The translations under genes were made by a program, and so were the position numbers. The notes beneath the pieces were generated by a model that had not been told where the DNA came from, did no database searches, and was given only the letters and a program-made list of their open reading frames with translations. Source: Photobacterium iliopiscarium (lineage in GTDB: Bacteria; Pseudomonadota; Gammaproteobacteria; Enterobacterales; Vibrionaceae). From it: a DNA stretch of 64,000 bases. Positions 16,332 through 25,764 of the stretch are shown piece by piece (the stretch's first letter is position 1; every line of letters begins with the position of its first letter). The DNA is taken from NCBI RefSeq assembly GCF_003026395.1, contig NZ_PYOO01000005.1:1-64000 (forward strand), in the 5' to 3' direction.

Positions 16332-18407
16332 ATGTTTTCTAAAAGTCAGCTAACACTATTGATTGGTGCGCTATTATCAGCGCCGATGGCTCATGCAGAA
16401 ATGACAGACACCGATGAGCATATGGTGGTCACTGGACGTGATTATGGCTATAAGGCTGACACGAATTCGACCGCAATGCGAATGGAGATGACCCAATTAG
16501 AAACTCCAGGACAAGTTGCCGTTATCGATGAGAAGCTAATTGATGAGCAACGTGCAAGTACGCTAGGTGAAGTGTTACAAAACGATGCCAGTATTTCAGC
16601 GGGTGGCACCAGTCGTAACCGTGAACGTTTTTCTTTACGTGGTTTTGAGTTAGGCAGTAGTAGTGGTTTCTTACGTGATGGCCACCAGCATTGGTCGCAT
16701 TACCGCCAACCGGTTGAGTTATTAGAGCGTGTTGAAGTCATGAAAGGCCCTGCGGGTTTGCTTTATGGGCAATCAGCACCCGGTGGCTTAGTTAACATGG
16801 TGTCAAAGAAGCCAACCTATGAAACACAAATGAATTTCAGCCAAGATGTGGGTTCCAATAATCATACCCGCAGTGTGTTAGATGTTAGTGGTTCGCTAAA
16901 TGCCGATCAAACATTACGTGGACGCGTGGTATTAGCGAAAGAAGATTACGATTCATGGCGTAAGTTTAGTGATGGTTCAACGCCATCAACGGATCGCTTT
17001 GTTGGTGGTATGTTCCTTGATTATGATGTTAACGATAACGTGACGGTGTCACTGCATTATGATCGTACTCAAGATAAGGGCAGTGTGGATTCTGGCGCGT
17101 ATATTGTCGATGGCAAGCCGGTAATGGGTCGAGATCATGTATGGGATGCCCAATGGTCTAAAATTGATAACGATGTTCAAAATACAGGTTTTGATGTAAA
17201 AGCACAGCTAACTGATACATGGGCATTAAATACGGGCTTTAACTACCAAGATTTTGTGCGTAATGACAAAGAAAGTTACCCTAATTTTAGTAAATTTGAA
17301 GAAAATGGCACGATTAAACAAGGTGGTAGTGATCGCCATGATGAGTGGGCATTTAAAACAGCTTACACCGATTTTGTGGGTGAGTTTGATACGTTAGGCA
17401 TGCAACATCAGTTACTAGTGGGAGCAAACTGGTTAGGCTATAGCTACGATCGTTTCCAGCGTTCATTTGATTCCGTGGATGTTAAGCCGGGTCAAACAAC
17501 ACCCGCACCTGTGTATTCAAATAAAGATCCGAAAGTATCAAATTCTTCATACGATGCTTGGGGTTTCTATGCGCAAGATATGATCACCTTGAATGATAAC
17601 TGGCAAGTGCTGGCTGGCATTCGTTTTGATCGTCAAGTGAAGAGTGGCATTGCTGAAGAAGCGGTATCACCTAAATTAGCCGCAATTTACCACCCAGCAG
17701 AGAATGGCTCTATTTACTTAGCTTATTCTGAAAGTTTTGAGCCTCAAGGGGTGGTGTCATCTGATTACACCAATGCGGGAGATAACCTTGATCCTCTACG
17801 TGGTAAGCAATATGAGCTAGGCACGAAGTGGGAATTATTGAATAAGCGTTTATTTGCAACAGCCGCAGTATTTAATATTACGCAAGAAAATTCAAAGATT
17901 GCCGTTGGACCTGACAATAATCAAACGCTAACCCAAGCGGGTGAACGGGTACATAATGGTGTGGAGTTTGCGTTACAAGGTAACATTACTGATAAACTAA
18001 GCATGAATGCTTCTGCAATGTACCTTGATGCGGAATACACTAAAGATCAGAATTATGAAGGTAATCGTCCTGTTGATGTGCCTGAGTTTGCAGCAAGTGT
18101 GTGGTCAACCTATAACGTGACACAGGCGACAGATGTCAACCTTGGGGTTATCTATGAAGGTTCACGTTTTGGTGATGCCGCCAATACCTTTAAGAAAGAC
18201 GGTTATACACGTGTTGATGTGGGTGTCGCTCATACTTATAAATATGACGGTAAATTGGATATCATTGGTCGTGTAAATGTAGAGAATTTATTTGATACTG
18301 ATTACATGGCGGGTGGCGGTTCAACCAGCAAAGACTATGTGGGCGCAACAGGTGTAACGCTTGGTGAAGGGCGTAACTTTATGGCAACCATTGAGTTTAA
18401 GTATTAA
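16332..18407 (+). CDS. TonB-dependent siderophore receptor
   Basis: A 691-aa outer-membrane receptor of the FhuA/FhuE/FpvA-like siderophore group. Signal peptide residues 1-22 end in MAHA; the TonB box is HMVVTG at 30-35; the plug domain holds the conserved LRGFELGS, VEVMKGPAGLLYGQSAPGG and VNMVSKKP motifs; the 22-strand barrel ends in an aromatic EFKY, as needed for outer-membrane assembly. The ligand cannot be read from sequence; a hydroxamate-type ferric siderophore is plausible. Fur-like sites lie upstream, and the following operon encodes a TonB2 system that would energise it. GGAG lies before the ATG. Confidence 0.93.
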   Translation: MFSKSQLTLLIGALLSAPMAHAEMTDTDEHMVVTGRDYGYKADTNSTAMRMEMTQLETPGQVAVIDEKLIDEQRASTLGEVLQNDASISAGGTSRNRERFSLRGFELGSSSGFLRDGHQHWSHYRQPVELLERVEVMKGPAGLLYGQSAPGGLVNMVSKKPTYETQMNFSQDVGSNNHTRSVLDVSGSLNADQTLRGRVVLAKEDYDSWRKFSDGSTPSTDRFVGGMFLDYDVNDNVTVSLHYDRTQDKGSVDSGAYIVDGKPVMGRDHVWDAQWSKIDNDVQNTGFDVKAQLTDTWALNTGFNYQDFVRNDKESYPNFSKFEENGTIKQGGSDRHDEWAFKTAYTDFVGEFDTLGMQHQLLVGANWLGYSYDRFQRSFDSVDVKPGQTTPAPVYSNKDPKVSNSSYDAWGFYAQDMITLNDNWQVLAGIRFDRQVKSGIAEEAVSPKLAAIYHPAENGSIYLAYSESFEPQGVVSSDYTNAGDNLDPLRGKQYELGTKWELLNKRLFATAAVFNITQENSKIAVGPDNNQTLTQAGERVHNGVEFALQGNITDKLSMNASAMYLDAEYTKDQNYEGNRPVDVPEFAASVWSTYNVTQATDVNLGVIYEGSRFGDAANTFKKDGYTRVDVGVAHTYKYDGKLDIIGRVNVENLFDTDYMAGGGSTSKDYVGATGVTLGEGRNFMATIEFKY

Positions 18408-18424
18408 TAAGTAGTTGAATATTT

Positions 18425-18448
18425 AAGGGGAAGTATTAACTTCCCCTT
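18425..18448 (+). terminator. Hairpin after the TonB receptor
   Basis: Perfect 10-bp stem AAGGGGAAGT (18425-18434) and ACTTCCCCTT (18439-18448) with a 4-nt loop. The following T content is modest. It divides the receptor gene from the TonB2 operon. Confidence 0.6.
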
Positions 18449-18590
18449 GTTGTGATCTGAATGTGGTGGCCTATAAACTGTTAATCATAATAGTTATTGT
18501 TTATAGTTCGCCAATCTTGGATACTTTTTATTTTTAACATTCCCTTTTTTGTTTTTTTTGGTTATTACAGATAACGATTGATTAAATATT

Positions 18591-19364
18591 ATGAATTTTA
18601 TTAAAACTAGCCTTGCTATTGTTATTCTCAGCGTCACCACGGGTGCTCACGCTTCTAATCTTGATAATGCGCGTTCGATTGAAAATAGTACCAATACCGC
18701 ATCTGCTGTGAGTCAAAATAAGATCGATAAAAGTGCAGATTCTGCATTGGCAATGAAGGCCAGCATGGAACAACTGCAAGAAGAAGTGAAAAACTTAACG
18801 GTTTATCATGATCACTTAGCGCGATTGGTTAAAAATCAAGCGCAAGAAGTGACGTCTATTGATCAACAAATCACCGACATTAAGCAGACTCGTCAAGGTG
18901 TGGTGCCATTGATGTACCAAATGATTGATGGATTGAAGACCATTATTGAGAACGATAAGCCAATTAAACGCCAAGCGCGTTTAGCCCGAGTCAATAAACT
19001 TGAAACCATGATGTCACAAGCTGATATTAGCGATGCTGAAAAATTCCGTCGTATTTTAGAAGCCTACCAAATTGAAATGGATTACGGTACCAAGCTTGCT
19101 GCTTACCAAGCGAAAATCACCCTTGCTGATAATAAAACGATTGAAGTGAATGTGTTGCATTTAGGTCGCATTGCCTTGGTGGCTCGAAGCTTAAATGGTA
19201 GCCATTACTGGAGCTGGAATACTGCCGCTAAACAATGGCAGCCTGTTGATGCAAGTGATGGTGCAAACATCGATAAAGCGTTTGCGATTGCTGATAACCA
19301 AGCTGCACCCAGCTTAATTACCTTACCTGTTTCAGGCGTATCAACTAGCGTAGAGAGTAAATAA
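18591..19364 (+). CDS. DUF3450 periplasmic coiled-coil protein
   Basis: A 257-aa protein with a signal peptide (cleavage after THGAHA-like VTTGAHA, about residue 21), a long helical coiled-coil region (SMEQLQEEVKNLTVYHDHL through QQITDIKQTR) and a C-terminal domain with GSHYWSWNTAAKQW. This fits the DUF3450 family, which is regularly encoded just upstream of TtpC-ExbBD-TonB systems in marine gammaproteobacteria. Its role is not established; periplasmic support of the TonB complex is inferred from position. It is the first gene of a six-gene operon; the next gene begins one base after its stop. Confidence 0.85.
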   Translation: MNFIKTSLAIVILSVTTGAHASNLDNARSIENSTNTASAVSQNKIDKSADSALAMKASMEQLQEEVKNLTVYHDHLARLVKNQAQEVTSIDQQITDIKQTRQGVVPLMYQMIDGLKTIIENDKPIKRQARLARVNKLETMMSQADISDAEKFRRILEAYQIEMDYGTKLAAYQAKITLADNKTIEVNVLHLGRIALVARSLNGSHYWSWNTAAKQWQPVDASDGANIDKAFAIADNQAAPSLITLPVSGVSTSVESK

Positions 19365-19365
19365 C

Positions 19366-20733
19366 ATGAAATTAAAAACGTTAGTTGCCGCATTATGTAT
19401 CGCAAGTTTGCCATTGACCGTTAATGCCGAATCGGTAGTAAAACAAGCTCAGCAAGAGCATAGCCAGCAGGCTCAGCATAATGTTCAACGTGAAGCGGGT
19501 TTTAATAGCACTCATCATAATATTAAAGCGCAATACAATGCGTTATTAGCTGAGCGTAATAAATTAAAGGCTGCCACAGAAGTATTAAGTACAACCTTTA
19601 GTGCGAATGAACAACGTTTAGCGACGTTAGAACAACAATTACGATTAGAAAGCGGCAGCTTAGGCGAGTTATTTGGTGTTGTACGTCAAACCGCCAAAGA
19701 AGTACAAGCTGAACAACAACATGCTGTAACTGCGATTGATAACAGCCAAGATAATGCCGTTGTGAATGAGATTGTCGCGGCGAAAGTCTTACCATCAATG
19801 GTGCAATTGCAAGGTTTATGGCAAGCAATGACTGATCAGATCGTTGCGAGCGGGCAAATTGCTAAAGTCACTGTGCCGTACATTAACGGTGATGGTGAAC
19901 AAAGTGATATTCAGGCATTGCGTTTAGGCAGTATTGGTTTAGTCGGCGACAATGGTTATTTACGTTGGGATGGCAGCCAACATGTAGCAATGGCGTATTT
20001 ACAGCAACCTGAACATGCACCGACATTGGATGATTATGATCAATTAATCTCTACGGGCAATGACATGCTGGTGGTCGATCCTTCACGTGGGGTGATGCTA
20101 GAGCAATTAGCCCAAGCACCGACATTAATGGATCGTCTACAAGCAGGTGGCGCGGTTGGTAAAATCATTCTATTGCTACTGGCTATTGGTGCAGGTATTG
20201 CGATTTTCCGTGGTGTGAAATTAGCCATTATTCGTCAACAAATTAAAGCACAATTAAAACAACCTTCTAAGCCGGGTAATAATCCATTAGGTCATATTTT
20301 AGCTGTTTATAACAAAGAACAAAGCCGTAGCGTTGAAGCGTTAGAATTACGTTTATTAGAAGCGATTGTTGATGAACAGCAAGGATTAGAGAAAGGTCTG
20401 TCAATGCTGAAACTGTTTGCTGCGTTAGCGCCGATGTTAGGTTTGCTAGGTACAGTAACCGGTATGATTGAAACCTTCCAAGTGATCACTCAGTTTGGTA
20501 ATGGTGATCCAAAAGTAATGGCGGGGGGTATTTCAATGGCACTGGTGACTACGGTTCTAGGCTTAGTGGCGGCAATGCCATTGCTATTGGCGCATAACAT
20601 TTTAAGTTCGCAAGCTGAAAATATTCGTATGATCCTTGAAAAACAAGGTATTAGCTTAGTGGCGGAACAAGCCGAGAAAAATGACCAAAGCGGTATTAAA
20701 AATTCTGGCATGACAACTGAACAGGCCGCCTAA
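19366..20733 (+). CDS. ttpC: TtpC-like MotA/TolQ/ExbB family protein
   Basis: A 455-aa ExbB-family proton-channel protein with a long N-terminal extension: signal peptide (LPLTVNAES), periplasmic coiled coil (about 25-130), then membrane segments beginning IILLLLAIGAGIAIFRGV and the conserved ALAPMLGLLGTVTGMI and GGISMALVTTVLGLVAAMP motifs. In Vibrio, TtpC is required by the TonB2 system for siderophore uptake. It overlaps exbB2 by one base (TAATG). A soluble domain of this size is what separates TtpC from plain ExbB. Confidence 0.9.
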   Translation: MKLKTLVAALCIASLPLTVNAESVVKQAQQEHSQQAQHNVQREAGFNSTHHNIKAQYNALLAERNKLKAATEVLSTTFSANEQRLATLEQQLRLESGSLGELFGVVRQTAKEVQAEQQHAVTAIDNSQDNAVVNEIVAAKVLPSMVQLQGLWQAMTDQIVASGQIAKVTVPYINGDGEQSDIQALRLGSIGLVGDNGYLRWDGSQHVAMAYLQQPEHAPTLDDYDQLISTGNDMLVVDPSRGVMLEQLAQAPTLMDRLQAGGAVGKIILLLLAIGAGIAIFRGVKLAIIRQQIKAQLKQPSKPGNNPLGHILAVYNKEQSRSVEALELRLLEAIVDEQQGLEKGLSMLKLFAALAPMLGLLGTVTGMIETFQVITQFGNGDPKVMAGGISMALVTTVLGLVAAMPLLLAHNILSSQAENIRMILEKQGISLVAEQAEKNDQSGIKNSGMTTEQAA

Positions 20734-21266
20734 TGGATAGCAGCGTATTACAAACGTGGTGGTTATCACTGTCGCATTTTATGGCGCAAGGCGGTGTGAT
20801 TTTATGGTGGTTAGCCGCTGTGGTTGCGGTGTTGTGGTTATTGGTGTTTGAACGGGTTATTTACCTTGTGTTTTACTTTCCACAACAACAGCAACAATGG
20901 ATAGCATTATGGGCAGCACGTGCTGATCATCAATCTTGGTATGCTCATGCAATTCGAGATGGCTGGTTGAGTGATGCTAAAATAGCGTTAAACAAAAACC
21001 TTAATTTTATTAAAGTGTTAGTCGCTATTTGTCCCATGTTAGGTTTACTTGGTACGGTTACGGGTATGATTTCAGTGTTTGATGTAATGGCAACCCAAGG
21101 CAGTAGCCAACCGCGATTGATGGCGTCAGGGATCTCACTGGCTACACTGCCAACTATGGCGGGCATGGTGGCAGCACTAGCGGGGATGTTTATTCATGCT
21201 CGATTGGCAAAAGCGTGTCAAATGCGTGAATTGAAATTAGAAAAATCATTAAGGAGTCAACAATGA
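20733..21266 (+). CDS. exbB2: ExbB2, proton channel subunit
   Basis: A 177-aa ExbB/TolQ-type protein with three membrane segments: ILWWLAAVVAVLWLLVF near the N-terminus, then AICPMLGLLGTVTGMI and the AGMVAALAGMFI segment. It lacks the periplasmic extension of its upstream neighbour. With ExbD2 it conducts protons and drives TonB2. It overlaps exbD2 by four bases (ATGA). Length and motifs are normal for TonB2-type ExbB. Confidence 0.92.
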   Translation: MDSSVLQTWWLSLSHFMAQGGVILWWLAAVVAVLWLLVFERVIYLVFYFPQQQQQWIALWAARADHQSWYAHAIRDGWLSDAKIALNKNLNFIKVLVAICPMLGLLGTVTGMISVFDVMATQGSSQPRLMASGISLATLPTMAGMVAALAGMFIHARLAKACQMRELKLEKSLRSQQ

Positions 21267-21667
21267 GACTCAGCCGTCGCTCGTCAGTGCGTGAAGATGC
21301 ACAAATAGATTTAACCTCGATGTTAGATATCGTTTTCATCATGTTGATTTTCTTTATTGTTACTAGTTCTTTTGTGCGTGAATCTGGGGTTGAAGTGAAT
21401 CGCCCGCAAGCAAGCCATGTGGTTAGCCAAAAAGATGCGGGTATTTTTGTCGCTATTACCGCAGCAAATGATATTTACATCGATAAGCGAGTGGTTGATC
21501 CTGAACGTGTTCAAGCAACCTTAGAACACATGTTAACAGAACAACCTGATGCGGCATTAGTGATTCAAGCGGATGAACATGCTTATAACGGTACGGTCGT
21601 TAAGGTGATGGATGCTGCAAAAGGTGCTGGAGTCAAAAATATTGCCTTGGCTGCGGAGAAAAACTAA
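21263..21667 (+). CDS. exbD2: ExbD2, proton channel subunit
   Basis: A 134-aa ExbD/TolR protein. The single membrane helix (about residues 20-38, LDIVFIMLIFFIVTSSF) carries the essential Asp at position 22 that carries protons. The periplasmic domain follows with the typical IYIDKRVV and VVKVMDAAKGAGVKNIALA segments. It overlaps exbB2 by four bases and tonB2 by one. Confidence 0.93.
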   Translation: MRLSRRSSVREDAQIDLTSMLDIVFIMLIFFIVTSSFVRESGVEVNRPQASHVVSQKDAGIFVAITAANDIYIDKRVVDPERVQATLEHMLTEQPDAALVIQADEHAYNGTVVKVMDAAKGAGVKNIALAAEKN

Positions 21668-22317
21668 TGATGCGCATATTGATGGCGTTGCCATTGGCGC
21701 TCGCGGTGGCTTTAGGTCTGTTTACGCTGATGGCATGGATGGTCGATAACGGTAATCATCAACCTCAAGATAATGCACCGCCGTTAGCGTTTAATATGGT
21801 GATGGTAGAACACGAACAAGCGCCACAGCGTCGTCAGCGTGTTGCACCACCACCGCCAGAAACGCCAACGCCACCACCTGAAGCGCAACCGTCGCAGTCA
21901 CAAGCGGCAACATCAACGACGATGCCAATGGCGTCAATTCCTAGCTTAGGTTTAGATACGTCTATTCATGGTTTAGCGGTTAATGCGCCTAAATTTACTG
22001 ATTTCAGTAGTGCTGCCGCGATAGGTAACGGATTAGGTAAATCTCAACAGGCGATGCCTCTTTATCGCGTAGAGCCACGTTATCCATCACGTGCTTTACG
22101 TCAAGGTAAAGAAGGGTATGTGGTGCTTAAATTTACCATTGATACCCAAGGTCGACCAATCGATATTACGATCATGGATGCCAAGCCCCATCGTTTATTT
22201 GATAAAGAAGCGATCCGCGCATTACGCAAGTGGAAATACCAACCACAAGTTGTTAATGGCACCGCAATGGCACAACAAGGGCAGACAGTGCGCCTTGAAT
22301 TTAGGTTAAATCAATAA
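21667..22317 (+). CDS. tonB2: TonB2, energy transducer
   Basis: A 216-aa TonB protein: N-terminal membrane anchor (about 8-26), a proline-rich spacer (VAPPPPETPTPPPEAQP, about 59-75) shorter than that of TonB1, and the C-terminal TonB domain with YPSRALRQGKEGYVVLKFTI and KEAIRALRKWKYQP. It links the ExbB2/ExbD2 motor to the TonB box of outer-membrane receptors such as the one upstream. Two ATGs in a row open the frame; either may be used. It overlaps the following TPR gene by one base. Confidence 0.93.
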   Translation: MMRILMALPLALAVALGLFTLMAWMVDNGNHQPQDNAPPLAFNMVMVEHEQAPQRRQRVAPPPPETPTPPPEAQPSQSQAATSTTMPMASIPSLGLDTSIHGLAVNAPKFTDFSSAAAIGNGLGKSQQAMPLYRVEPRYPSRALRQGKEGYVVLKFTIDTQGRPIDITIMDAKPHRLFDKEAIRALRKWKYQPQVVNGTAMAQQGQTVRLEFRLNQ

Positions 22318-23504
22318 TGAAAAAATTAGCTTTTATTATCGCGTTAACCTTGTCGGCTTCACTGCCATTATCAAATGCTTATGCAAGTGGTGGTCAGTTA
22401 TCACAAGCGACAGCCCACAAGGTACAACGCGCTAATGACTTACAATTAAATGATAAGCTTACTCAAGCCATTGCACTGTTAGCTGAAATGAACCCACGTT
22501 CTGCTTACGATAAAGCGTATGTGCAACGAATGCTGGGGGTGTTTTATTGGCAGCAAGGGAAACAGTCACAAGCTATTTCTCTGTTAACAAAAGCGGTGAA
22601 CAGTGGTTTGTTGCATGACGATCAAGCATGGACGACTGAGCGCATGTTGGCGGATATTTTGTTGTCTGATGCTAAATATAGCCAAGCATTACCGCATTAT
22701 TATAAGTTAACCAAAAATATTCCTGCCAAACAAAAAGGGGATGAGTTGTGGTTACGCATTGCTCAAGCGCATTATCAGCAATCACAGTGGCAGCAAGTGT
22801 TAACCGCGATGAAGCATTATGATGGTTATCGTCTTAAAGACACGATGTCACCGTTATCGATTAAGCTTGGGGCACAGCTACAACTTAAACAGTGGCAAGG
22901 TGCTTCGGCAACATTGAATCGTTTAATCGCACTTGAACCAAATAAGTTAATTTGGTGGCAGCAATTAGCCAGTATTCAAATGCGAACAGGTAAAAATGCT
23001 GATGCATTAGCGACATTAAAGTTAGCAAAATACCAAGGGGTGGCACTGAGTCAGCAAGATCTTAAAGTATTAGCCCAATTGTATGCTCAACGTGGTATTC
23101 CAGAACGTGCAGCGGAACAAATAGCCGCATTGAAAGATGCCAATAGTGATAAGACGTTATTAATTGAACAAGCTAATTACTGGCAAATGGCTCGGGAATG
23201 GAACAAAGCAATCAAACTATGGACAAAAGTTGCGGCGAAAGATAACCACTACCGTTGGCAGTTAGCACAATTGTTAGTTCAAGAAGGTGATTATAAACAA
23301 GCCTTGGTTGAGTTAGATCGAGTTAAACGTAAAGACAAACAGGCTGTGGTAGAATTAGCGAAAGTTAGGGTTTATTACAAAATGAATAATCTCGATCAAG
23401 CGATTATTCACGCTAAACAAGCAAATAACATTCAACCATCTTCTGCGGCGAAAAGTTGGATTAAATATTTAGGCCAAATGCGAAAAATAGATGTAAATGC
23501 TTAA
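22317..23504 (+). CDS. TPR-repeat periplasmic protein of the TonB2 operon
   Basis: A 395-aa protein with a signal peptide (LPLSNAYAS, about residue 24) followed by tetratricopeptide-type helical repeats across its whole length, visible as recurring W/Y-x2-L/A-G/A pairs (YWQQGKQSQAISLLTKAV; YKQALVELDRV). It ends the six-gene TonB2 operon and is followed by a strong terminator. TPR proteins at this position are common in Vibrionaceae TonB2 clusters and probably scaffold the complex; the exact role is not known. Confidence 0.85.
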   Translation: MKKLAFIIALTLSASLPLSNAYASGGQLSQATAHKVQRANDLQLNDKLTQAIALLAEMNPRSAYDKAYVQRMLGVFYWQQGKQSQAISLLTKAVNSGLLHDDQAWTTERMLADILLSDAKYSQALPHYYKLTKNIPAKQKGDELWLRIAQAHYQQSQWQQVLTAMKHYDGYRLKDTMSPLSIKLGAQLQLKQWQGASATLNRLIALEPNKLIWWQQLASIQMRTGKNADALATLKLAKYQGVALSQQDLKVLAQLYAQRGIPERAAEQIAALKDANSDKTLLIEQANYWQMAREWNKAIKLWTKVAAKDNHYRWQLAQLLVQEGDYKQALVELDRVKRKDKQAVVELAKVRVYYKMNNLDQAIIHAKQANNIQPSSAAKSWIKYLGQMRKIDVNA

Positions 23505-23540
23505 ATAGATATTGTAATGATTAAAGAGATTGTTATTTGT

Positions 23541-23574
23541 AGAAAAGCGAGCCATTGAGCTCGCTTTTCTTATT
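23541..23574 (+). terminator. Intrinsic terminator of the TonB2 operon
   Basis: Perfect 12-bp stem AGAAAAGCGAGC (23541-23552) and GCTCGCTTTTCT (23559-23570) with a 6-nt loop and a T-rich tail. Confidence 0.8.
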
Positions 23575-23869
23575 TATAAGACAGGCTGATACTTTTTTCT
23601 GTTTATAGTAAATAACATGTATTCTTTATCATTACCTGAAATTAGAACTCTTTAATAATAATAACGAATGCTGGTTATCAAAAGAGATGGTGCAGGTTAT
23701 TGATCATGAAACTATATAGAGCTATTTACTGGTGTAGTTTCTATACGGGTAAATACTTCTTACGTATAGCTATTTAATGCTATTATTCATATGAGCATAT
23801 AAGTATACTTGTGCGCATAAAACGTGTCTTCTCTGACATTTGGCTATGCTATTATTTTAGGTTAAATAA
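23575..23869. other. AT-rich upstream region of the lipid A modification gene
   Basis: No gene, repeat or clear operator was recognised. The promoter of the phosphoethanolamine transferase must lie here; no box could be assigned with confidence. Confidence 0.4.
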
Positions 23870-25519
23870 ATGAAGTGTTCTTCTTCTGTTTTCAATAAAG
23901 AAATGAATTATAATATTTTAGTTTTCTGTATCGCTATATATTTTGGGATTGTTTTAAATATTCCATTATGGCAAACATTTTATGAAATACTGTCAAAGTT
24001 AGAGATAGTGAGTGTGGGATTTATAATATCACTGCCTATATTTCTTATTGCGGCTCTTAATATTATATTCCAACTTTTAGCATGGCCTTATATTGGGCGT
24101 GTTTTGTTTAGTGTGCTTACTTTTGTTTCAGCTATTACTGCTTATGCGTCATATCATTATGGGATTATTTTTGATTATGGAATGATGGAGAACATTTTCG
24201 AGACCAATAGTGGTGAAGCAGCATCCTATTTTAGCTTATCTGGCTTTATCGCTATTATTATTATTGGTGTTGTTCCTTGTTTGTTTATTATTGGTGTAAA
24301 GATAAAAAAACAATATTTTATTAAAACGTTTGTAATATATAAATTAATATCAATTGTCGTATCCATTCTTATCATCATTTTAATTGCGGCTTTGTTTTAT
24401 AAAGATTATGCGTCAGTAGGGCGTAATAATAAATATCTTAATCGCGTGATTAATCCGTCTTACGTGTATACTGGCATTAAGTATATTGATAGAACCTATT
24501 TTACTAAACCTATCCCTTATCAAAAAATTGGGACAGATGCTAAGTTGGTAACGACGGCAACATCTAATGGTAAGCCTACTTTATTTGTGTTTGTTCTCGG
24601 TGAAACCGCACGTTCTCAAAATTATCAAGCCAACGGTTATGCTCGCCCCACCAATCAATATACTCAATCTGATAATATGATTTCGTTTAAGAATGTCACT
24701 TCATGTGGAACGGCAACCGCTGTGTCTGTGCCGTGTATGTTCTCTGCAATGAATCGCAGCAACTATAAAAAAGCCATTGCTTATAATCAAGATACCTTTA
24801 TTGATATTCTGCATCGTGCGGGTATTTCAATACTGTGGAAAGAAAATGATGGTGGTGACAAAGGTGCTGGAGATCGTATTCAAAAGATAACCTTAAACCA
24901 TAGTGCAACAGATCCTTTATGTGATGGCGAATCATGTCTTGATATGGCGTTATTGAATAACTTTCATCAAGAAGTAGCGAATATGAAGGGTAATAAGTTT
25001 ATTACGTTACATATTATGGGAAGCCATGGGCCAACATATTACAAACGTTACCCTAAAGATCGCGCGTTTTTTAAACCAGATTGCCAGCGTTCGGATATTG
25101 AAAACTGCACCAAAGAACAAATAGTGAATAGTTATGATAATACTATTTTGTATACCGATTATATGATCAGTCAATTGATCCAACAGTTAAAAGGTTACAG
25201 TGATAAATACAATACGGCATTGTTCTATATTTCAGATCATGGAGAATCATTAGGTGAAGGTGGGCTGTATTTACATGGTACGCCTTATAGTTTAGCGCCT
25301 AAATACCAAACAACAGTGCCAATGATGATGTGGTTCTCAAAAAGTTTTACTCAAGATCGCGGTTTAAATCTCACTTGTCTTGAGAATATAGCGAACAATG
25401 CCAAGAGAGGGGATTATTCACAAGATAATGTGTTTAGTTCTATGTTAGGTATTATGAATGTAAATACGTCTGTTTATAAACCGAAGCAAGATCTTTTCCG
25501 TCAGTGTCGTACTCATTAG
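23870..25519 (+). CDS. eptA: Lipid A phosphoethanolamine transferase (EptA/MCR family)
   Basis: A 549-aa inner-membrane enzyme with about five N-terminal membrane segments (to ~residue 190) and a periplasmic sulfatase-fold domain. The Zn-binding Glu is in LGETARSQNY near 244, the nucleophile Thr in SCGTATAVSVPCMFS near 284, and the Asp-His pair in YISDHGESLGE near 452. Six Cys residues typical of the family's disulfides are visible in the soluble domain. It adds phosphoethanolamine to lipid A, lowering negative charge and susceptibility to cationic peptides. It is a monocistronic gene with its own terminator; no linked two-component system is present. Confidence 0.92.
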   Translation: MKCSSSVFNKEMNYNILVFCIAIYFGIVLNIPLWQTFYEILSKLEIVSVGFIISLPIFLIAALNIIFQLLAWPYIGRVLFSVLTFVSAITAYASYHYGIIFDYGMMENIFETNSGEAASYFSLSGFIAIIIIGVVPCLFIIGVKIKKQYFIKTFVIYKLISIVVSILIIILIAALFYKDYASVGRNNKYLNRVINPSYVYTGIKYIDRTYFTKPIPYQKIGTDAKLVTTATSNGKPTLFVFVLGETARSQNYQANGYARPTNQYTQSDNMISFKNVTSCGTATAVSVPCMFSAMNRSNYKKAIAYNQDTFIDILHRAGISILWKENDGGDKGAGDRIQKITLNHSATDPLCDGESCLDMALLNNFHQEVANMKGNKFITLHIMGSHGPTYYKRYPKDRAFFKPDCQRSDIENCTKEQIVNSYDNTILYTDYMISQLIQQLKGYSDKYNTALFYISDHGESLGEGGLYLHGTPYSLAPKYQTTVPMMMWFSKSFTQDRGLNLTCLENIANNAKRGDYSQDNVFSSMLGIMNVNTSVYKPKQDLFRQCRTH

Positions 25520-25555
25520 ACGGGTTATATGGATCAACGTTAAATCTTACAAATT

Positions 25556-25590
25556 ACCCCTAATGATTTTTTATTAGGGGTTTATTTTTT
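25556..25590 (+). terminator. Intrinsic terminator after eptA
   Basis: ACCCCTAAT (25556-25564) pairs with ATTAGGGGT (25573-25581), followed by a T-rich run to 25590. Confidence 0.85.
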
Positions 25591-25604
25591 ATCGCCTTTA
25601 TTAT

Positions 25605-25660
25605 CCTCGCACCTCGCACCTCGCACCTCGCACCTCGCACCTCGCACCTCGCACCTCGCA
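25605..25660. repeat. Tandem heptanucleotide repeat, 8 copies of CCTCGCA
   Basis: Eight perfect consecutive 7-bp units, then a broken ninth (CCTTG). The repeat is GC-rich in an AT-rich intergenic region, between the eptA terminator and the Fur-like site of the next operon. It is prone to slippage and so to length variation. Confidence 0.95.
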
Positions 25661-25724
25661 CCTTGTTTCTTGTAACGCATTTCTAACCAACGTAAACAAT
25701 GTAAATTGAATGCCAATAAGAACG

Positions 25725-25748
25725 ATTATCAATTAAATTATCATTATC
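25725..25748 (+). promoter_or_regulatory. Fur-like box before the PepSY/metal ABC gene cluster
   Basis: AATTATCATTATC (25736-25748) fits the Fur 6-1-6 pattern with a perfect right half ATTATC; a second GATTATC lies just upstream (25724-25730). The site is 17 bp before the PepSY gene. Iron repression of the cluster is inferred. Confidence 0.55.
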
Positions 25749-25764
25749 CAAGTTACTCTTATGC

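Noticed and set aside
25605-25660. CCTCGCA repeat as a small CRISPR or origin iteron.
   Set aside because: Units are directly adjacent with no spacers, and no replication gene is nearby.
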